Origin: a virus
Strand: one strand, 5' to 3'
Virus record (IMG/VR): IMGVR_UViG_3300006484_000008
Span: 1 to 64,000 of that record
DNA length: 64,000 nucleotides
How positions within the stretch are numbered: the first letter of the stretch is position 1; every line of letters starts with the position of its first letter. Made by a program: the position numbers and the translations under genes. The notes under the pieces are model-generated. The model made no database searches. It saw nothing but the letters and a program-made list of their open reading frames with translations, and was not told the DNA's origin. Below, one piece after another: positions 44,495-52,633 of the stretch.

Positions 44495-45036
44495 TGACAC
44501 TAGAAGAACTTTACGTTAAACAAGGAGCCAAGAGCGATAAAGGATCAACCCACGATTATATATCAGGATATTACTCTAAAGAATTTTTAGGTAAGAGAGA
44601 TGAGAAAATAAAACTTATGGAGATAGGAGTTCATAGAGGCCCTTCCATAGTTTTGTGGAAATCTTGGTTTACAAACTCTGAGATAGTAGGAGTGGACAAC
44701 GAAGATCTATACGAATCTGATCGTATATACGATAAATTAATAATAGACGATGCATATACAGATGAGTTCATAGATAAGTTTCCTGACGGGTACTTTGATT
44801 ACATTATAGATGATGGTCCCCATACTTTAGAATCTCAAATAATATCTACTACTAAATGGATACATAAGATAAAATCAGGAGGAAAACTTATAATAGAGGA
44901 TTTGCAAAAAATAGATTGGGTAGACCCATTAAAAAATAGCTTAGATAAATCAATAGTAAGTGATTGCAAAGTATTTGATTTAAGAAGTAATAAAAATAGA
45001 TACGATGATATTATTTTTGAAGTAAATAAAAAATAA
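44494..45036 (+). CDS. class I SAM methyltransferase-like protein
   Basis: A 180-residue protein: KLMEIGVHRGPSIVLWKSWF, EIVGVDNED, YFDYIIDDGPHTLESQI and GGKLIIEDLQ. This pattern occurs in methyltransferases of polysaccharide clusters. Starts at the last base of the previous gene. Confidence 0.78.
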   Translation: MTLEELYVKQGAKSDKGSTHDYISGYYSKEFLGKRDEKIKLMEIGVHRGPSIVLWKSWFTNSEIVGVDNEDLYESDRIYDKLIIDDAYTDEFIDKFPDGYFDYIIDDGPHTLESQIISTTKWIHKIKSGGKLIIEDLQKIDWVDPLKNSLDKSIVSDCKVFDLRSNKNRYDDIIFEVNKK

Positions 45037-45039
45037 CAC

Positions 45040-45762
45040 ATGAATAAACTTAATCTGTCTATAGGCATTCTTACATGGAATGCGCACAGTACTTTGCATA
45101 ATACAATGGAAAGCTACAAAAGATCTGGGTTGTTGGACATGGTAAACGATGTCTGTATTTTTGCACAGGAAGGTAGCGACATCGATTATAAAATAGCAGC
45201 CAAATATAATACGGATGTAATACTCAGCCCTACTAACGTAGGTATAGGGAAGGGGCTAAGTACTCTAGCACACGCAGCAGAGACGGATAACATACTACTT
45301 CTAGAGAACGACTGGATTATCCTTCCTGATTTCTTTCCTATAGTATATAGTGAGTTATCAAAAGGTATGGATATGATTGAGAAAAGTAAGGCTGATGTAG
45401 TTAAGTTTAGAAGCAGAAGAGCTCCAGGAGAGCCTCTATATACTTTGCAATTTGCGAATCGAGAATTTGATAGTCCTAAACATTTATTTGAGTGTGTACA
45501 TTGGAGAGAAAACCCTGATACTGATTTCCCTGATTACATAAGCAAAGATCTAGAAACAGGATTGTATTACGCTAAATCAAAGTATGCCAATCAAACAAAC
45601 AATCCTTGTATTTATAATAAAGAGTTCTATATCAAAAGCATAGCACCGTTTTCCGGAGAAGGCAATGAACTAGAAGGAAAGATAGATGGGTGGTGGCAAG
45701 AACAAGATTTCACAGTTGCACACGGAGAAGGACTATTCACACATTACAGACTTGATCGATGA
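45040..45762 (+). CDS. GT2-like glycosyltransferase
   Basis: A 240-residue GT-A protein: LSIGILTWNAHSTLHNTMESY, PTNVGIGKGLSTLAHAAETD, NILLLENDWIIL. The N-D-W replaces a standard DxD. Overlaps the nuclease gene by 4 bases. Confidence 0.72.
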   Translation: MNKLNLSIGILTWNAHSTLHNTMESYKRSGLLDMVNDVCIFAQEGSDIDYKIAAKYNTDVILSPTNVGIGKGLSTLAHAAETDNILLLENDWIILPDFFPIVYSELSKGMDMIEKSKADVVKFRSRRAPGEPLYTLQFANREFDSPKHLFECVHWRENPDTDFPDYISKDLETGLYYAKSKYANQTNNPCIYNKEFYIKSIAPFSGEGNELEGKIDGWWQEQDFTVAHGEGLFTHYRLDR

Positions 45763-46391
45763 AACAAATAACGCTTGCTATTCTATTAGTATTTTTAGCT
45801 ATTACTGCATTTACACAGCATACAGTATTTATTAAACATAAACAATATCAAACAAGCTTTGATACATCTTTAAAGTATCCTAAAAAAGTTTATTGGGTAG
45901 TAACTAAGAAATCATTAACTTGCATCACTAAATACCCCAGAACTAATAAATTTATACCAGATCCTCTACTTCCTAAACAGACTGATCTATATAAGGATTA
46001 TAATAAGTCTGGATATGATAGAGGTCATAATTTTACAGCAGCTGATGCTGCTTGTGATTCTACATCTATGAGAGAGTCTTTTTTCTTTTCTAACATGACG
46101 CCTCAACACCCGACAGTAAATAGAGGGGATTGGAAACAACTAGAAGAGTTTACGAGGGAGTTATCTCTAAAGTATGATTCAGTAAAAGTATGGTCTGGAT
46201 CTTGGGGATCCCAAAGTAAGATAGGAAGGGTTACAGTACCGACAGATTGTTGGAAAGTTATATACATTGTTAAAAATAAAGAGTGGATGGCATTTCATTT
46301 CTTTAATGTGAGATCAAATGTTTTAGGATTAAAAGCACATGAAGTAAGTATAAAGTTTATAGAAAAACAAACAGGTTATAAATTTAAATAA
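45759..46391 (+). CDS. secreted DNA/RNA non-specific endonuclease
   Basis: A 210-residue protein. Residues 1-20 (MKQITLAILLVFLAITAFTQ) are a signal peptide. DRGHN at 87-91 holds the catalytic His, and SNMTPQHPTVNRGDWKQLE the metal-binding Asn. This is the NucA/Serratia-type nuclease fold. Export suggests it acts in the periplasm or outside, for example on competing phage DNA, or stays with the envelope. It is an outlier between glycosyltransferase genes. Confidence 0.85.
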   Translation: MKQITLAILLVFLAITAFTQHTVFIKHKQYQTSFDTSLKYPKKVYWVVTKKSLTCITKYPRTNKFIPDPLLPKQTDLYKDYNKSGYDRGHNFTAADAACDSTSMRESFFFSNMTPQHPTVNRGDWKQLEEFTRELSLKYDSVKVWSGSWGSQSKIGRVTVPTDCWKVIYIVKNKEWMAFHFFNVRSNVLGLKAHEVSIKFIEKQTGYKFK

Positions 46392-46395
46392 TGTT

Positions 46396-47244
46396 ATGAA
46401 AGTTGTAGATTGCTTTACGTTCTTTAATGAGCTAGATTTACTAGAACTTAGGCTTCGATTATTATCAGATGTGGTAGACAAGTTCGTCATTTGTGAATCT
46501 AATATGACACACAGTGGTAAAGTAAAGCCTTACTACTACGAAGAGAATATAGACAGGTTTAAAAAATGGCAAGATAAAATATTATATCTTCCTATAGAAC
46601 AGTCTACTGCGGGTTTAAATTTTGACAATGTAAGTAGATATACTCCTAATAATGGATCATGGATATTGGAGAATCAACAAAGGATGGCTATCCAATATGC
46701 AGAAGAAATAATAGATGACGAGGATCTAGTACTTATAGGAGACCTAGATGAGATCCCAGACCCAAGGGCCATCACTGCTTTAGTACAAAACGATATAATA
46801 GTAAACGGTGTAAATAATGCAATATCATTCTCTATGTTATTCCATTACTACTATATGAACTGTCAGATGGAAGGGTATGATAGATATTGGAATGGAACGG
46901 TAGCTTGTTTGGGAGACTATTATAAAAAAGAAGGACCTCAAAAACTTAGAGACAACAGAAACCATTATACTAGAATACCTAATTCTGGATGGCATTTCTC
47001 CTATCTAGGAGGGCCCTCTAAAGTAAGAACTAAGATAGAATCTTTTGCACATACTGAATTTAATAGACCAGAGATAATATCAGAAGAGAATCTTACAGAT
47101 GCTATAGAAAACGGTAAGGATATATTTAAAAGGAGTGGGATATCTTATACAGTAGTTCCTGTTAGCCAATATCCAGAACCTATTAGATCCCTAATGATTG
47201 AGTACCCACAATTCATTAAAGATGAAACTACAATCAATAGTTGA
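46396..47244 (+). CDS. GT17-family glycosyltransferase
   Basis: A 282-residue protein: VVDCFTFFNELDLLELRLRLL, VICESNMTHSGKVKP and LVLIGDLDEIPDPRAI (DLDE metal site), then GWHFSYLGGPSKVRTKIESFAH. This is the MGAT3-like GT17 pattern, a family best known from eukaryotes but also found in phages and giant viruses. Confidence 0.82.
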   Translation: MKVVDCFTFFNELDLLELRLRLLSDVVDKFVICESNMTHSGKVKPYYYEENIDRFKKWQDKILYLPIEQSTAGLNFDNVSRYTPNNGSWILENQQRMAIQYAEEIIDDEDLVLIGDLDEIPDPRAITALVQNDIIVNGVNNAISFSMLFHYYYMNCQMEGYDRYWNGTVACLGDYYKKEGPQKLRDNRNHYTRIPNSGWHFSYLGGPSKVRTKIESFAHTEFNRPEIISEENLTDAIENGKDIFKRSGISYTVVPVSQYPEPIRSLMIEYPQFIKDETTINS

Positions 47245-48052
47245 TCAATCATGCTATGCAACGATAGCTACAATCACCAAAGATAGTTTTGAAAAGCTTA
47301 ACTTGTTTTTTCAATACAACGGTGAGTTCATAAAACGGTTCCCACAGGTCATTATCTCCACAAATAGATTGGATGACACCCCAATACATACAATCAACCA
47401 ATATCACAATACATGGCGTAGATTGGTCCCTAATTGCATTATACTGAACTCTACTGTAAATAGAGGGCATATGTTCGGCACCATAGACTTAGAAGAGACT
47501 ATATTAGAGTATATAAAGAGAGAACTGCCGGAAGTTCAATATTTATGGAAGAGTATGGATGATGTAATAACTACTACAGACCTACTTGAACTGGAAGTGG
47601 AGGAGGCAGAATTCTATTACTTACCCGGATTTAGCTATGAATCCATAATAAAAGCAGGTGGAAAAAAGAATCTACGTAAAGTTTATGAAACGTTTGACAC
47701 AGGGTTTTACACTCCTCAAACTCCTTTTTTTATTCTTGATGTCACTAATATTGATACTCTTTACGGGAGTGATATCAATACTAAAATTACTATTTATGAG
47801 GAAGCTAAGGCACAAAACCAAGCTGTAAAGCCTTGGGATATGCCATTTGATATTAAGTTTGATTGCGAGACTCACTTAGGAAGGACTACCAAAGATCTAA
47901 AAAAATACTGTTTACTTAAAGATCAGTTCGAGGATCTCCTTGATATGGTCGAAATAAATAAAATAGGAGACCCATCCCATAAAAATATATATTTTGAGAA
48001 GCTGGGAGTCTGCCACTATCATTTTTATAAAGATTTGATATATAATGTATAA
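47222..48052 (+). CDS. hypothetical protein, possible glycosyltransferase
   Basis: The start is placed at ATG 47222 (MKLQSIVDQSCYATIATITK), inside the previous gene. The longer reading begins with TTG at 47198. N-terminal ATIATITKDSFEKLNLFFQY and TTYPQVIISTNR-like strands resemble a GT-A fold, with YLWKSMDDVITT as a possible DD site. No family is recognised. Last gene of the glycan island. Confidence 0.6.
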   Translation: MKLQSIVDQSCYATIATITKDSFEKLNLFFQYNGEFIKRFPQVIISTNRLDDTPIHTINQYHNTWRRLVPNCIILNSTVNRGHMFGTIDLEETILEYIKRELPEVQYLWKSMDDVITTTDLLELEVEEAEFYYLPGFSYESIIKAGGKKNLRKVYETFDTGFYTPQTPFFILDVTNIDTLYGSDINTKITIYEEAKAQNQAVKPWDMPFDIKFDCETHLGRTTKDLKKYCLLKDQFEDLLDMVEINKIGDPSHKNIYFEKLGVCHYHFYKDLIYNV

Positions 48053-48064
48053 TAACTATCTTTG
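48035..48064 (+). promoter_or_regulatory. host-type promoter TTG-N19-TATCTTTG followed by GATATTTATATA
   Basis: TTG 48035-48037 and TATCTTTG 48057-48064, 19-base spacer. The recurrent GATATTTATATA element (48070-48081) lies between this and GTG 48083, so the two signals overlap in one leader. Confidence 0.7.
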
Positions 48065-48082
48065 CTATAGATATTTATATAC

Positions 48083-48883
48083 GTGAGAAATTTACTTAAT
48101 TTATTATTAGAAGCCCCCATGGACGATGCTACAGCACAGAAGATGCTATCTTCTGGTAAGCAAGTGTCCATATATTATCAAGGAGATAACGATTCCAACA
48201 AAGGCTGGAAAAAGATAGAACCTATTCGTATAGAAGGAGAGGGTGATGATAAGGTAATGGTAGCCTATGAGATAGAAGGGCTAGGCAAGAAGCCTGTTCT
48301 TAAGAAGTATGTACAGAAGAAGATAACTAACTGGAATGTACTAAGCACAATCCCAGCTACTACCGCTGCTAAAGAGAAAGAGAAACTGTCTAAGGAAAAA
48401 CCTAAGAAGGCTCCTGTTAGTAGAGTTGTTGTTAAACAAAGAAAGTTTACTGGGGTTAATGATAAAATATGTGAGGCTATTACTAATAAGAGATTAGTTA
48501 AGATGGAATATATGGGAGATGAGGAAGAGGCTCCTGGATGGCGTACCGAAGTACAGCCAGTATGTTTTGGGTCTAGAAAAGGAGTTAACTATGTTAGGGC
48601 TTGGGTAGGATCCGGTAAATCTGTTAGCGGTGAAAAAAGCCCAGAGAAAAAAGCCCTTCCTGGATGGAGATTTTTTAGAGTAGACCGAATTAAGAATTGG
48701 GATGTAGACTCCACAAAAACTTTCACAGCACCACCTAAAGCAGACTTTAATCCAAAAGGAGACAAACTGATGGACACTATATTCTGTATATCAGACTTTG
48801 CACCAGACACTCCTTCTGGGGATGGACAGCTCCAAGAAGCCAGTATGCTATCAGCAATAAAGGAGGCAATAAATATTTTCTAA
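48083..48883 (+). CDS. protein with two WYL-like domains (GTG start)
   Basis: A 266-residue protein. Two repeats, about 20-90 (KQVSIYYQGDNDSNKGWKKIEPIRI, ending KKITNWNVL) and about 130-215 (KRLVKMEYMGDEEEAPGWRTEVQPVCFG, ending FFRVDRIKNWDV), resemble the Sm-like WYL fold that binds nucleic acid or ligands. A Lys-rich linker joins them. Start GTG 48083 directly follows the promoter signals. A regulatory role is inferred from the fold only. Confidence 0.6.
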   Translation: MRNLLNLLLEAPMDDATAQKMLSSGKQVSIYYQGDNDSNKGWKKIEPIRIEGEGDDKVMVAYEIEGLGKKPVLKKYVQKKITNWNVLSTIPATTAAKEKEKLSKEKPKKAPVSRVVVKQRKFTGVNDKICEAITNKRLVKMEYMGDEEEAPGWRTEVQPVCFGSRKGVNYVRAWVGSGKSVSGEKSPEKKALPGWRFFRVDRIKNWDVDSTKTFTAPPKADFNPKGDKLMDTIFCISDFAPDTPSGDGQLQEASMLSAIKEAINIF

Positions 48884-48887
48884 AACT

Positions 48888-49250
48888 ATGAATATGAACC
48901 AGAAAAGAAATAAGGAGGTAAAGAAAAAGAGAACAGTGCCTTTTCTGAATTATACAGTTAGAGACTTCTCTGATTACAGTGAGATATCTATGATGTCAGA
49001 GACTCAAAAAATAGTATTTGATAATCTTATAGATGCAATAAACTTTAGCATACAAAAGAAAAAAGAGTATGCTGAAATTTTCAAACTAAGTGAAGATAGT
49101 TCCGTATCTTTGAGTAAAGATAATTGGACTTCTGCTATAGAAAAAGCAATAGATTTCTATGCAGAGTTAGAAGATTATGAGAAATGTAAACAGTGTAAAG
49201 ATATTATCCAATCGATAAGTTATGAAAAAAGAATTCGATCCGCAGAATAG
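48888..49250 (+). CDS. hypothetical protein
   Basis: A 120-residue protein with a basic N-terminus (NQKRNKEVKKKRTVPF) and helical rest. The last part DYEKCKQCKDIIQS has CKQC. Not recognised. Overlaps the next gene by 29 bases. Confidence 0.5.
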   Translation: MNMNQKRNKEVKKKRTVPFLNYTVRDFSDYSEISMMSETQKIVFDNLIDAINFSIQKKKEYAEIFKLSEDSSVSLSKDNWTSAIEKAIDFYAELEDYEKCKQCKDIIQSISYEKRIRSAE

Positions 49251-49635
49251 CCACGATCAAAATGTTAAGGTAGCTATAGATAAAATTATAGGACAGGAGA
49301 CTTCTTTTAGAAAAATAAAAAAGACTCAAGAAGACCACAAGAGAATATTATTCATTAGAATAATGGAGTCTATTATAACAGTTGAGGAAAGAGCAGTCGT
49401 TTTAGATGAGGTTCATAGTATGGACATGACTAAATATAATCAAGTATTCTTTGATGTAATAACAGATTTCCTCACATTCAGCTTCAATAAACAACAGATA
49501 AACCTAATTAATTTTTTCCTATACGATAGGTACTGCTCAGACGGATCTGTCCTAGATCTAGTTGATGAAGACAGTAATGTAGTTCCATTAAACACACCAA
49601 ATGATTTGTGGTACTTATTAAATAAAAATGCATAG
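49222..49635 (+). CDS. hypothetical helical protein
   Basis: A 137-residue protein, helical and acidic, with no recognised motif (AIDKIIGQETSFRKIKKTQE, RILFIRIMESIITVEERAVV). GTTATG start. Confidence 0.5.
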   Translation: MKKEFDPQNSHDQNVKVAIDKIIGQETSFRKIKKTQEDHKRILFIRIMESIITVEERAVVLDEVHSMDMTKYNQVFFDVITDFLTFSFNKQQINLINFFLYDRYCSDGSVLDLVDEDSNVVPLNTPNDLWYLLNKNA

Positions 49636-49637
49636 TT

Positions 49638-50336
49638 ATGCAAATAAAATCATTTAAAAAGCAAAAATCAAACAGAGGCCAAGACTTGAATATAGAAAGA
49701 CAAGAGATTGAAAGGGCCATGCGTGATACAATGTCTAACAAGGCAGCTGCTAAATTTCTTGGAGTATCCTTCACAACCTATAGAAAGTATGCAAGGATGT
49801 ACAGGAATGGAGAAGGCGTAACTCTTTACGACTTGCATAAGAATCAAGCAGCTAAAGGCATACCTAAGTTTAGTAAAAGGAGACATGACAAAGCTTCTAT
49901 TGTAGATATAATGGAAGGTAGAGTGTCAAAGACTTTCGTATCTATTAAGATATTAAAACATCAAATGCTCCAGCATGGCATTATAAAAGAGGAGTGTTGT
50001 AGATGTGGATTTAAAGAACAAAGGATACTGGACTACAAAGTTCCTTTAATTATGAACTTTAGGGATGGGGATAAAAAGAACTGGAAGATAGATAATGTAG
50101 AATTTCTTTGTTATAATTGTTTTTTCTTGTGTGTAGGAGAAGTATTCACGAACAAACAGCTATCTGTTATGGAAGATTACACCGACCTTAGATCTGTAAG
50201 TATTGATCTAGATTTACCAGTAAAGCATGAAGAAGCCATTAAGGAATCAGTTAACTTAGAAAATAAGTATATTTATAAAGAGGAAGAAAGACCTGATAAC
50301 TTTGGTGATGATTTAATATCTACATATAGAAAGTGA
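49638..50336 (+). CDS. HTH plus HNH-like zinc protein
   Basis: A 232-residue protein. Residues about 32-55 (SNKAAAKFLGVSFTTYRKYARMY) form a helix-turn-helix. Residues about 119-175 (CCRCGFKEQRILDYKVPLIM, then NFRDGDKKNWKIDNVEFLCYNC) have the two Cys pairs and N-rich middle of HNH domains, but lack clear catalytic His. It may be a DNA-binding regulator rather than a nuclease. Confidence 0.6.
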   Translation: MQIKSFKKQKSNRGQDLNIERQEIERAMRDTMSNKAAAKFLGVSFTTYRKYARMYRNGEGVTLYDLHKNQAAKGIPKFSKRRHDKASIVDIMEGRVSKTFVSIKILKHQMLQHGIIKEECCRCGFKEQRILDYKVPLIMNFRDGDKKNWKIDNVEFLCYNCFFLCVGEVFTNKQLSVMEDYTDLRSVSIDLDLPVKHEEAIKESVNLENKYIYKEEERPDNFGDDLISTYRK

Positions 50337-50701
50337 TGGCTAGAAAAGACTATGTTAATAAAACAGCTGACGATCTTATAAAAAAGAAAGATGCGTCTGA
50401 AAAACTATTAGCATTTGCAGGAAGAGCTTCAGGACTTACTGCATTCTTAGTTAACAAGTCCAAGGGAGAGATACTAAGGAAAGAAGCTGATAAAAAACTA
50501 CCAGCTATAAAAGAAAAGTTAATAGAGCATAGAGGGTTTTACGAAAGAAAAACAATAAAAAGCGATCACATTAGAAACTTAAACAATGAGATCACCAAGT
50601 GTGAAAAGTTTATTGAAGGGTTGGGAGAAAAAACTACTCTTGAAGATCTCAAACTTATTTTGGACTGGTACTATAAAACCTCGGAGAAGTATGGATTTTG
50701 A
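50333..50701 (+). CDS. hypothetical helical protein
   Basis: A 122-residue, Lys/Glu-rich, mostly helical protein (LLAFAGRASGLTAFLVNKSK). Overlaps the upstream gene by 4 bases and the next by 11. Confidence 0.5.
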   Translation: MMARKDYVNKTADDLIKKKDASEKLLAFAGRASGLTAFLVNKSKGEILRKEADKKLPAIKEKLIEHRGFYERKTIKSDHIRNLNNEITKCEKFIEGLGEKTTLEDLKLILDWYYKTSEKYGF

Positions 50702-51029
50702 TGCCGAAGACTTGTACATTATAGAAGTCATAAATAAAGATATGACTATTAAAGAAGTTCTCGTAGAACATGAAAGGGAATTGTCTATGGCTATAGTTGA
50801 GAAGATATGCTATGCAATGGATAATAATCTTAAAAAAATTAACATAGCTAGGATAATAACTGATTCAATAGCGATAACACTGCACACATCATTACCCAGC
50901 TTCCAGGAAACCCTGGAAACAAATCTTCAAAACCTAATCAAGCATGAAGAGTATGAGATGTGTGTGATAGGTAAAAAGCACCTAGACATGCTAAAAGAAA
51001 AGCCTAATAGGAAATATTTGAATATATAG
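50691..51029 (+). CDS. hypothetical protein
   Basis: The start is set at ATG 50691 (MDFDAEDLYIIEVINKD). The longer reading from 50586 overlaps the upstream gene by more than 100 bases. 112 residues, no motif recognised. Confidence 0.5.
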   Translation: MDFDAEDLYIIEVINKDMTIKEVLVEHERELSMAIVEKICYAMDNNLKKINIARIITDSIAITLHTSLPSFQETLETNLQNLIKHEEYEMCVIGKKHLDMLKEKPNRKYLNI

Positions 51030-51038
51030 ATATTTATA
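51029..51038 (+). promoter_or_regulatory. GATATTTATA motif
   Basis: Copy of the recurrent element, 26 bases before ATG 51065. Confidence 0.4.
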
Positions 51039-51064
51039 AGTAACTTTACAAAAATAAAATAAAA

Positions 51065-51292
51065 ATGAAAAAAGCACTTAGTATTATTTTAATAGCCTTG
51101 TTTGCAATCTCTTGTGGTGGATCAAGTGAACCATCAATCGATACCAATGTATCAGGTACAGACGGTAGTGTAGATACTTTACAACCAATACTAGATTCTG
51201 CAGCACATGTTCTGGATTCAACTCAAGCCGCAGAAGACAGCGCATACGCTGCTGATCATCCTTATCAACAAAAACGCAGCATTAAATTATAA
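51065..51292 (+). CDS. small lipoprotein
   Basis: A 75-residue protein. MKKALSIILIALFAISCGGS is a lipoprotein signal with the lipobox Cys at residue 17. The rest is Ser/Asp/Ala-rich and disordered. Phage lipoproteins often block superinfection; this is inferred only. Confidence 0.72.
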   Translation: MKKALSIILIALFAISCGGSSEPSIDTNVSGTDGSVDTLQPILDSAAHVLDSTQAAEDSAYAADHPYQQKRSIKL

Positions 51293-51390
51293 ATAACTGG
51301 GCCTAACCGGTATCGATTCGTAATCGGAGGGTAGTACCACACGCAGAGACACCGTACTAGTTCTCTTTAAATCTGTACGAAAGAATAAAT

Positions 51391-51462
51391 GACGAGATGT
51401 CAACTATGACCTTCGATGACCTTATGGCCTTCGTTGGTGCCGATGAAGCAACATTTGCTTAA
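51391..51462 (+). other. tmRNA tag reading frame
   Basis: The frame that ends at TAA (51460-51462) reads from GAC at 51391 as 23 codons, starting DEMSTM and ending DEATFA. Typical tags end in AA, such as ALAA; this one ends TFA. The exact resume codon cannot be fixed by eye. Confidence 0.45.
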
Positions 51463-51843
51463 TCCGCCGAGGTGTCTACAACCTCGCTTCAAACAAAGTG
51501 GAATATAGAGTTTCCCCGATCGACTCTTTAAATAAGGACTGGGGTGGTGGTTAGCTGTCTCCGGACATCCCCTTACTGATCAGCTTGCAGATCAAAACTA
51601 CGGTGCAAATGACGGGGGATCTCCCTCTTGATTGTTAGTACTAAGCGTGTGAGATGCTGGTATTATTGTTCATTGCGAAGACGTGGGTTTGTGGAATCGG
51701 ACCCATCTAGTAGGAATACTAGATTAAAAACTGGATGAATTGCTGGAACTCCTATAACATAGGACAATCAGCAGCCAAGCCTAAAGTACACTTTAGGAAG
51801 GTTCAACGACTAGCGGAGAGATAAAGGTCTCTTAATAACCGCA

Positions 51844-52440
51844 CTAGCGTCCAGCACCCAGATCGGGTGATGATATAGTCTGATCCTCTTGGTAACAAGA
51901 GTTGTAGTTCTTTACGAGGTTGTCTATGAAATCTAAAGTTTCATAATGAGATAGGTTTGATTTCATAAAATTTATTAAAGTAGATACAAATTGTATATTT
52001 CCTTTAATATATCCTTTTGATGAATCAACTCTATCTAAAGAAGCTCTAATAGATGGATGGGTTTTTTTATTATAGACAGGAAGTTCTAGTAGCATTTTGC
52101 TATAAGGACAAGTGCCTTTTTGTAATTCCCATTGATTTTTTAGATCTTCAATTGTTATAGAAAATTCTTTAAATCTCCTTTTACAAGTATTAAAAGTGTA
52201 TTTGTAAGGAGTAAACAAGTCTTCTCTATTTCCAGAATGTTTTGATATGTCATATCTATTTGATCTAGATATATTAGGTCTAACAAGATGTCCATATTTT
52301 AAACTACAAACTTTAGAACAAAAGTTTTTTCTGTTAAGTTTATAGTTCCTGGTCAACTCTGTTGTAGGCTTAGTGGCTATAGATTTGCAAAAATCACAGA
52401 CAAACTCCGTTAGCTTTCTATTTTGTTTATATTTTAACAT
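51844..52440 (-). CDS. HNH homing endonuclease, antisense in group I intron
   Basis: A 198-residue protein read opposite to the tmRNA. N-terminal Cys pairs (CDFCKS and CSKVCS) look like a zinc finger. The C-terminal part has GTCPYSKMLLELP, ASLDRVDSSKGYIKGNIQFVSTLINFMKSNLS, the common pattern of intron-encoded HNH endonucleases. Its end overlaps the S region of the intron core. An ATATTTATATA motif on the minus strand (52451-52461) precedes the start, so it is probably expressed from its own promoter. Confidence 0.82.
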   Translation of the reverse strand: MLKYKQNRKLTEFVCDFCKSIATKPTTELTRNYKLNRKNFCSKVCSLKYGHLVRPNISRSNRYDISKHSGNREDLFTPYKYTFNTCKRRFKEFSITIEDLKNQWELQKGTCPYSKMLLELPVYNKKTHPSIRASLDRVDSSKGYIKGNIQFVSTLINFMKSNLSHYETLDFIDNLVKNYNSCYQEDQTISSPDLGAGR

Positions 52441-52450
52441 TTTTATGTTT

Positions 52451-52461
52451 TATATAAATAT
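52451..52461 (-). promoter_or_regulatory. ATATTTATATA motif on minus strand
   Basis: Reads ATATTTATATA towards the endonuclease gene, 10 bases before its ATG; supports orientation-linked use. Confidence 0.5.
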
Positions 52462-52530
52462 GTGGATCTAACAAAAGAATACAAATGCGAATCCCACTAG
52501 GTCCACTTAGTTAGTGTAGGTTTAATTACG

Positions 52531-52560
52531 AAGGGGGGTTTTTACCCCCTTTCTCTTTTT
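52531..52560 (+). terminator. rho-independent terminator after tmRNA
   Basis: AAGGGGG (52531-52537) pairs with CCCCCTT (52545-52551), 7-base loop, then TCTCTTTTT. Confidence 0.85.
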
Positions 52561-52570
52561 ATATATGCAG

Positions 52571-52580
52571 CATATTTATA
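52571..52580 (+). promoter_or_regulatory. CATATTTATA motif
   Basis: Copy of the element 53 bases before ATG 52634. Confidence 0.35.
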
Positions 52581-52633
52581 ATAGATTTAAGCAGGTTTCA
52601 TAATATTGGGTTACAATTTTTAAAATTAATATT

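Larger units (their letters stand above)
51690..52487 (+). mobile_element. group I intron in tmRNA T-loop
   Basis: The 5' exon end GGGTT pairs with the internal guide GACCC (51700-51704), giving the U-G pair at the splice site after 51689. TCG (51697-51699) pairs with the first three bases of the 3' exon (CGA, 52488-52490) as P10. The core elements are visible: a P-like segment GAATTGCTGGAAC, Q-like CAATCAGCAGCC, R-like GTTCAACGACTAG and S-like GATATAGTCTGA. The last intron base is G 52487. The intron is 798 bases and holds an antisense endonuclease gene. Confidence 0.88.
51299..52505 (+). ncRNA. ssrA: tmRNA interrupted by a group I intron in the T-loop
   Basis: The exon parts fold as a tmRNA. 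The acceptor GGGCCTA (51299-51305) pairs with TAGGTCC (52498-52504). The T arm is GTGGG (51683-51687) with CCCAC (52493-52497), and joining the exons restores the loop TTCGAAT. Helix P2 is seen in CACACGC (51338-51344) with GCGTGTG (51645-51651). A GATTCG motif lies near the 5' end. The CCA is not encoded; discriminator A is at 52505. The tag frame ends at TAA 51460-51462. tmRNA rescues stalled ribosomes and tags the peptide for proteolysis. The intron occupies 51690-52487. A terminator follows at 52531. Confidence 0.88.

Noticed and set aside
50586-50690. Extension of the 50691 gene
   Set aside because: It would overlap the upstream gene by 116 bases; the short overlap at 50691 is the usual pattern here.
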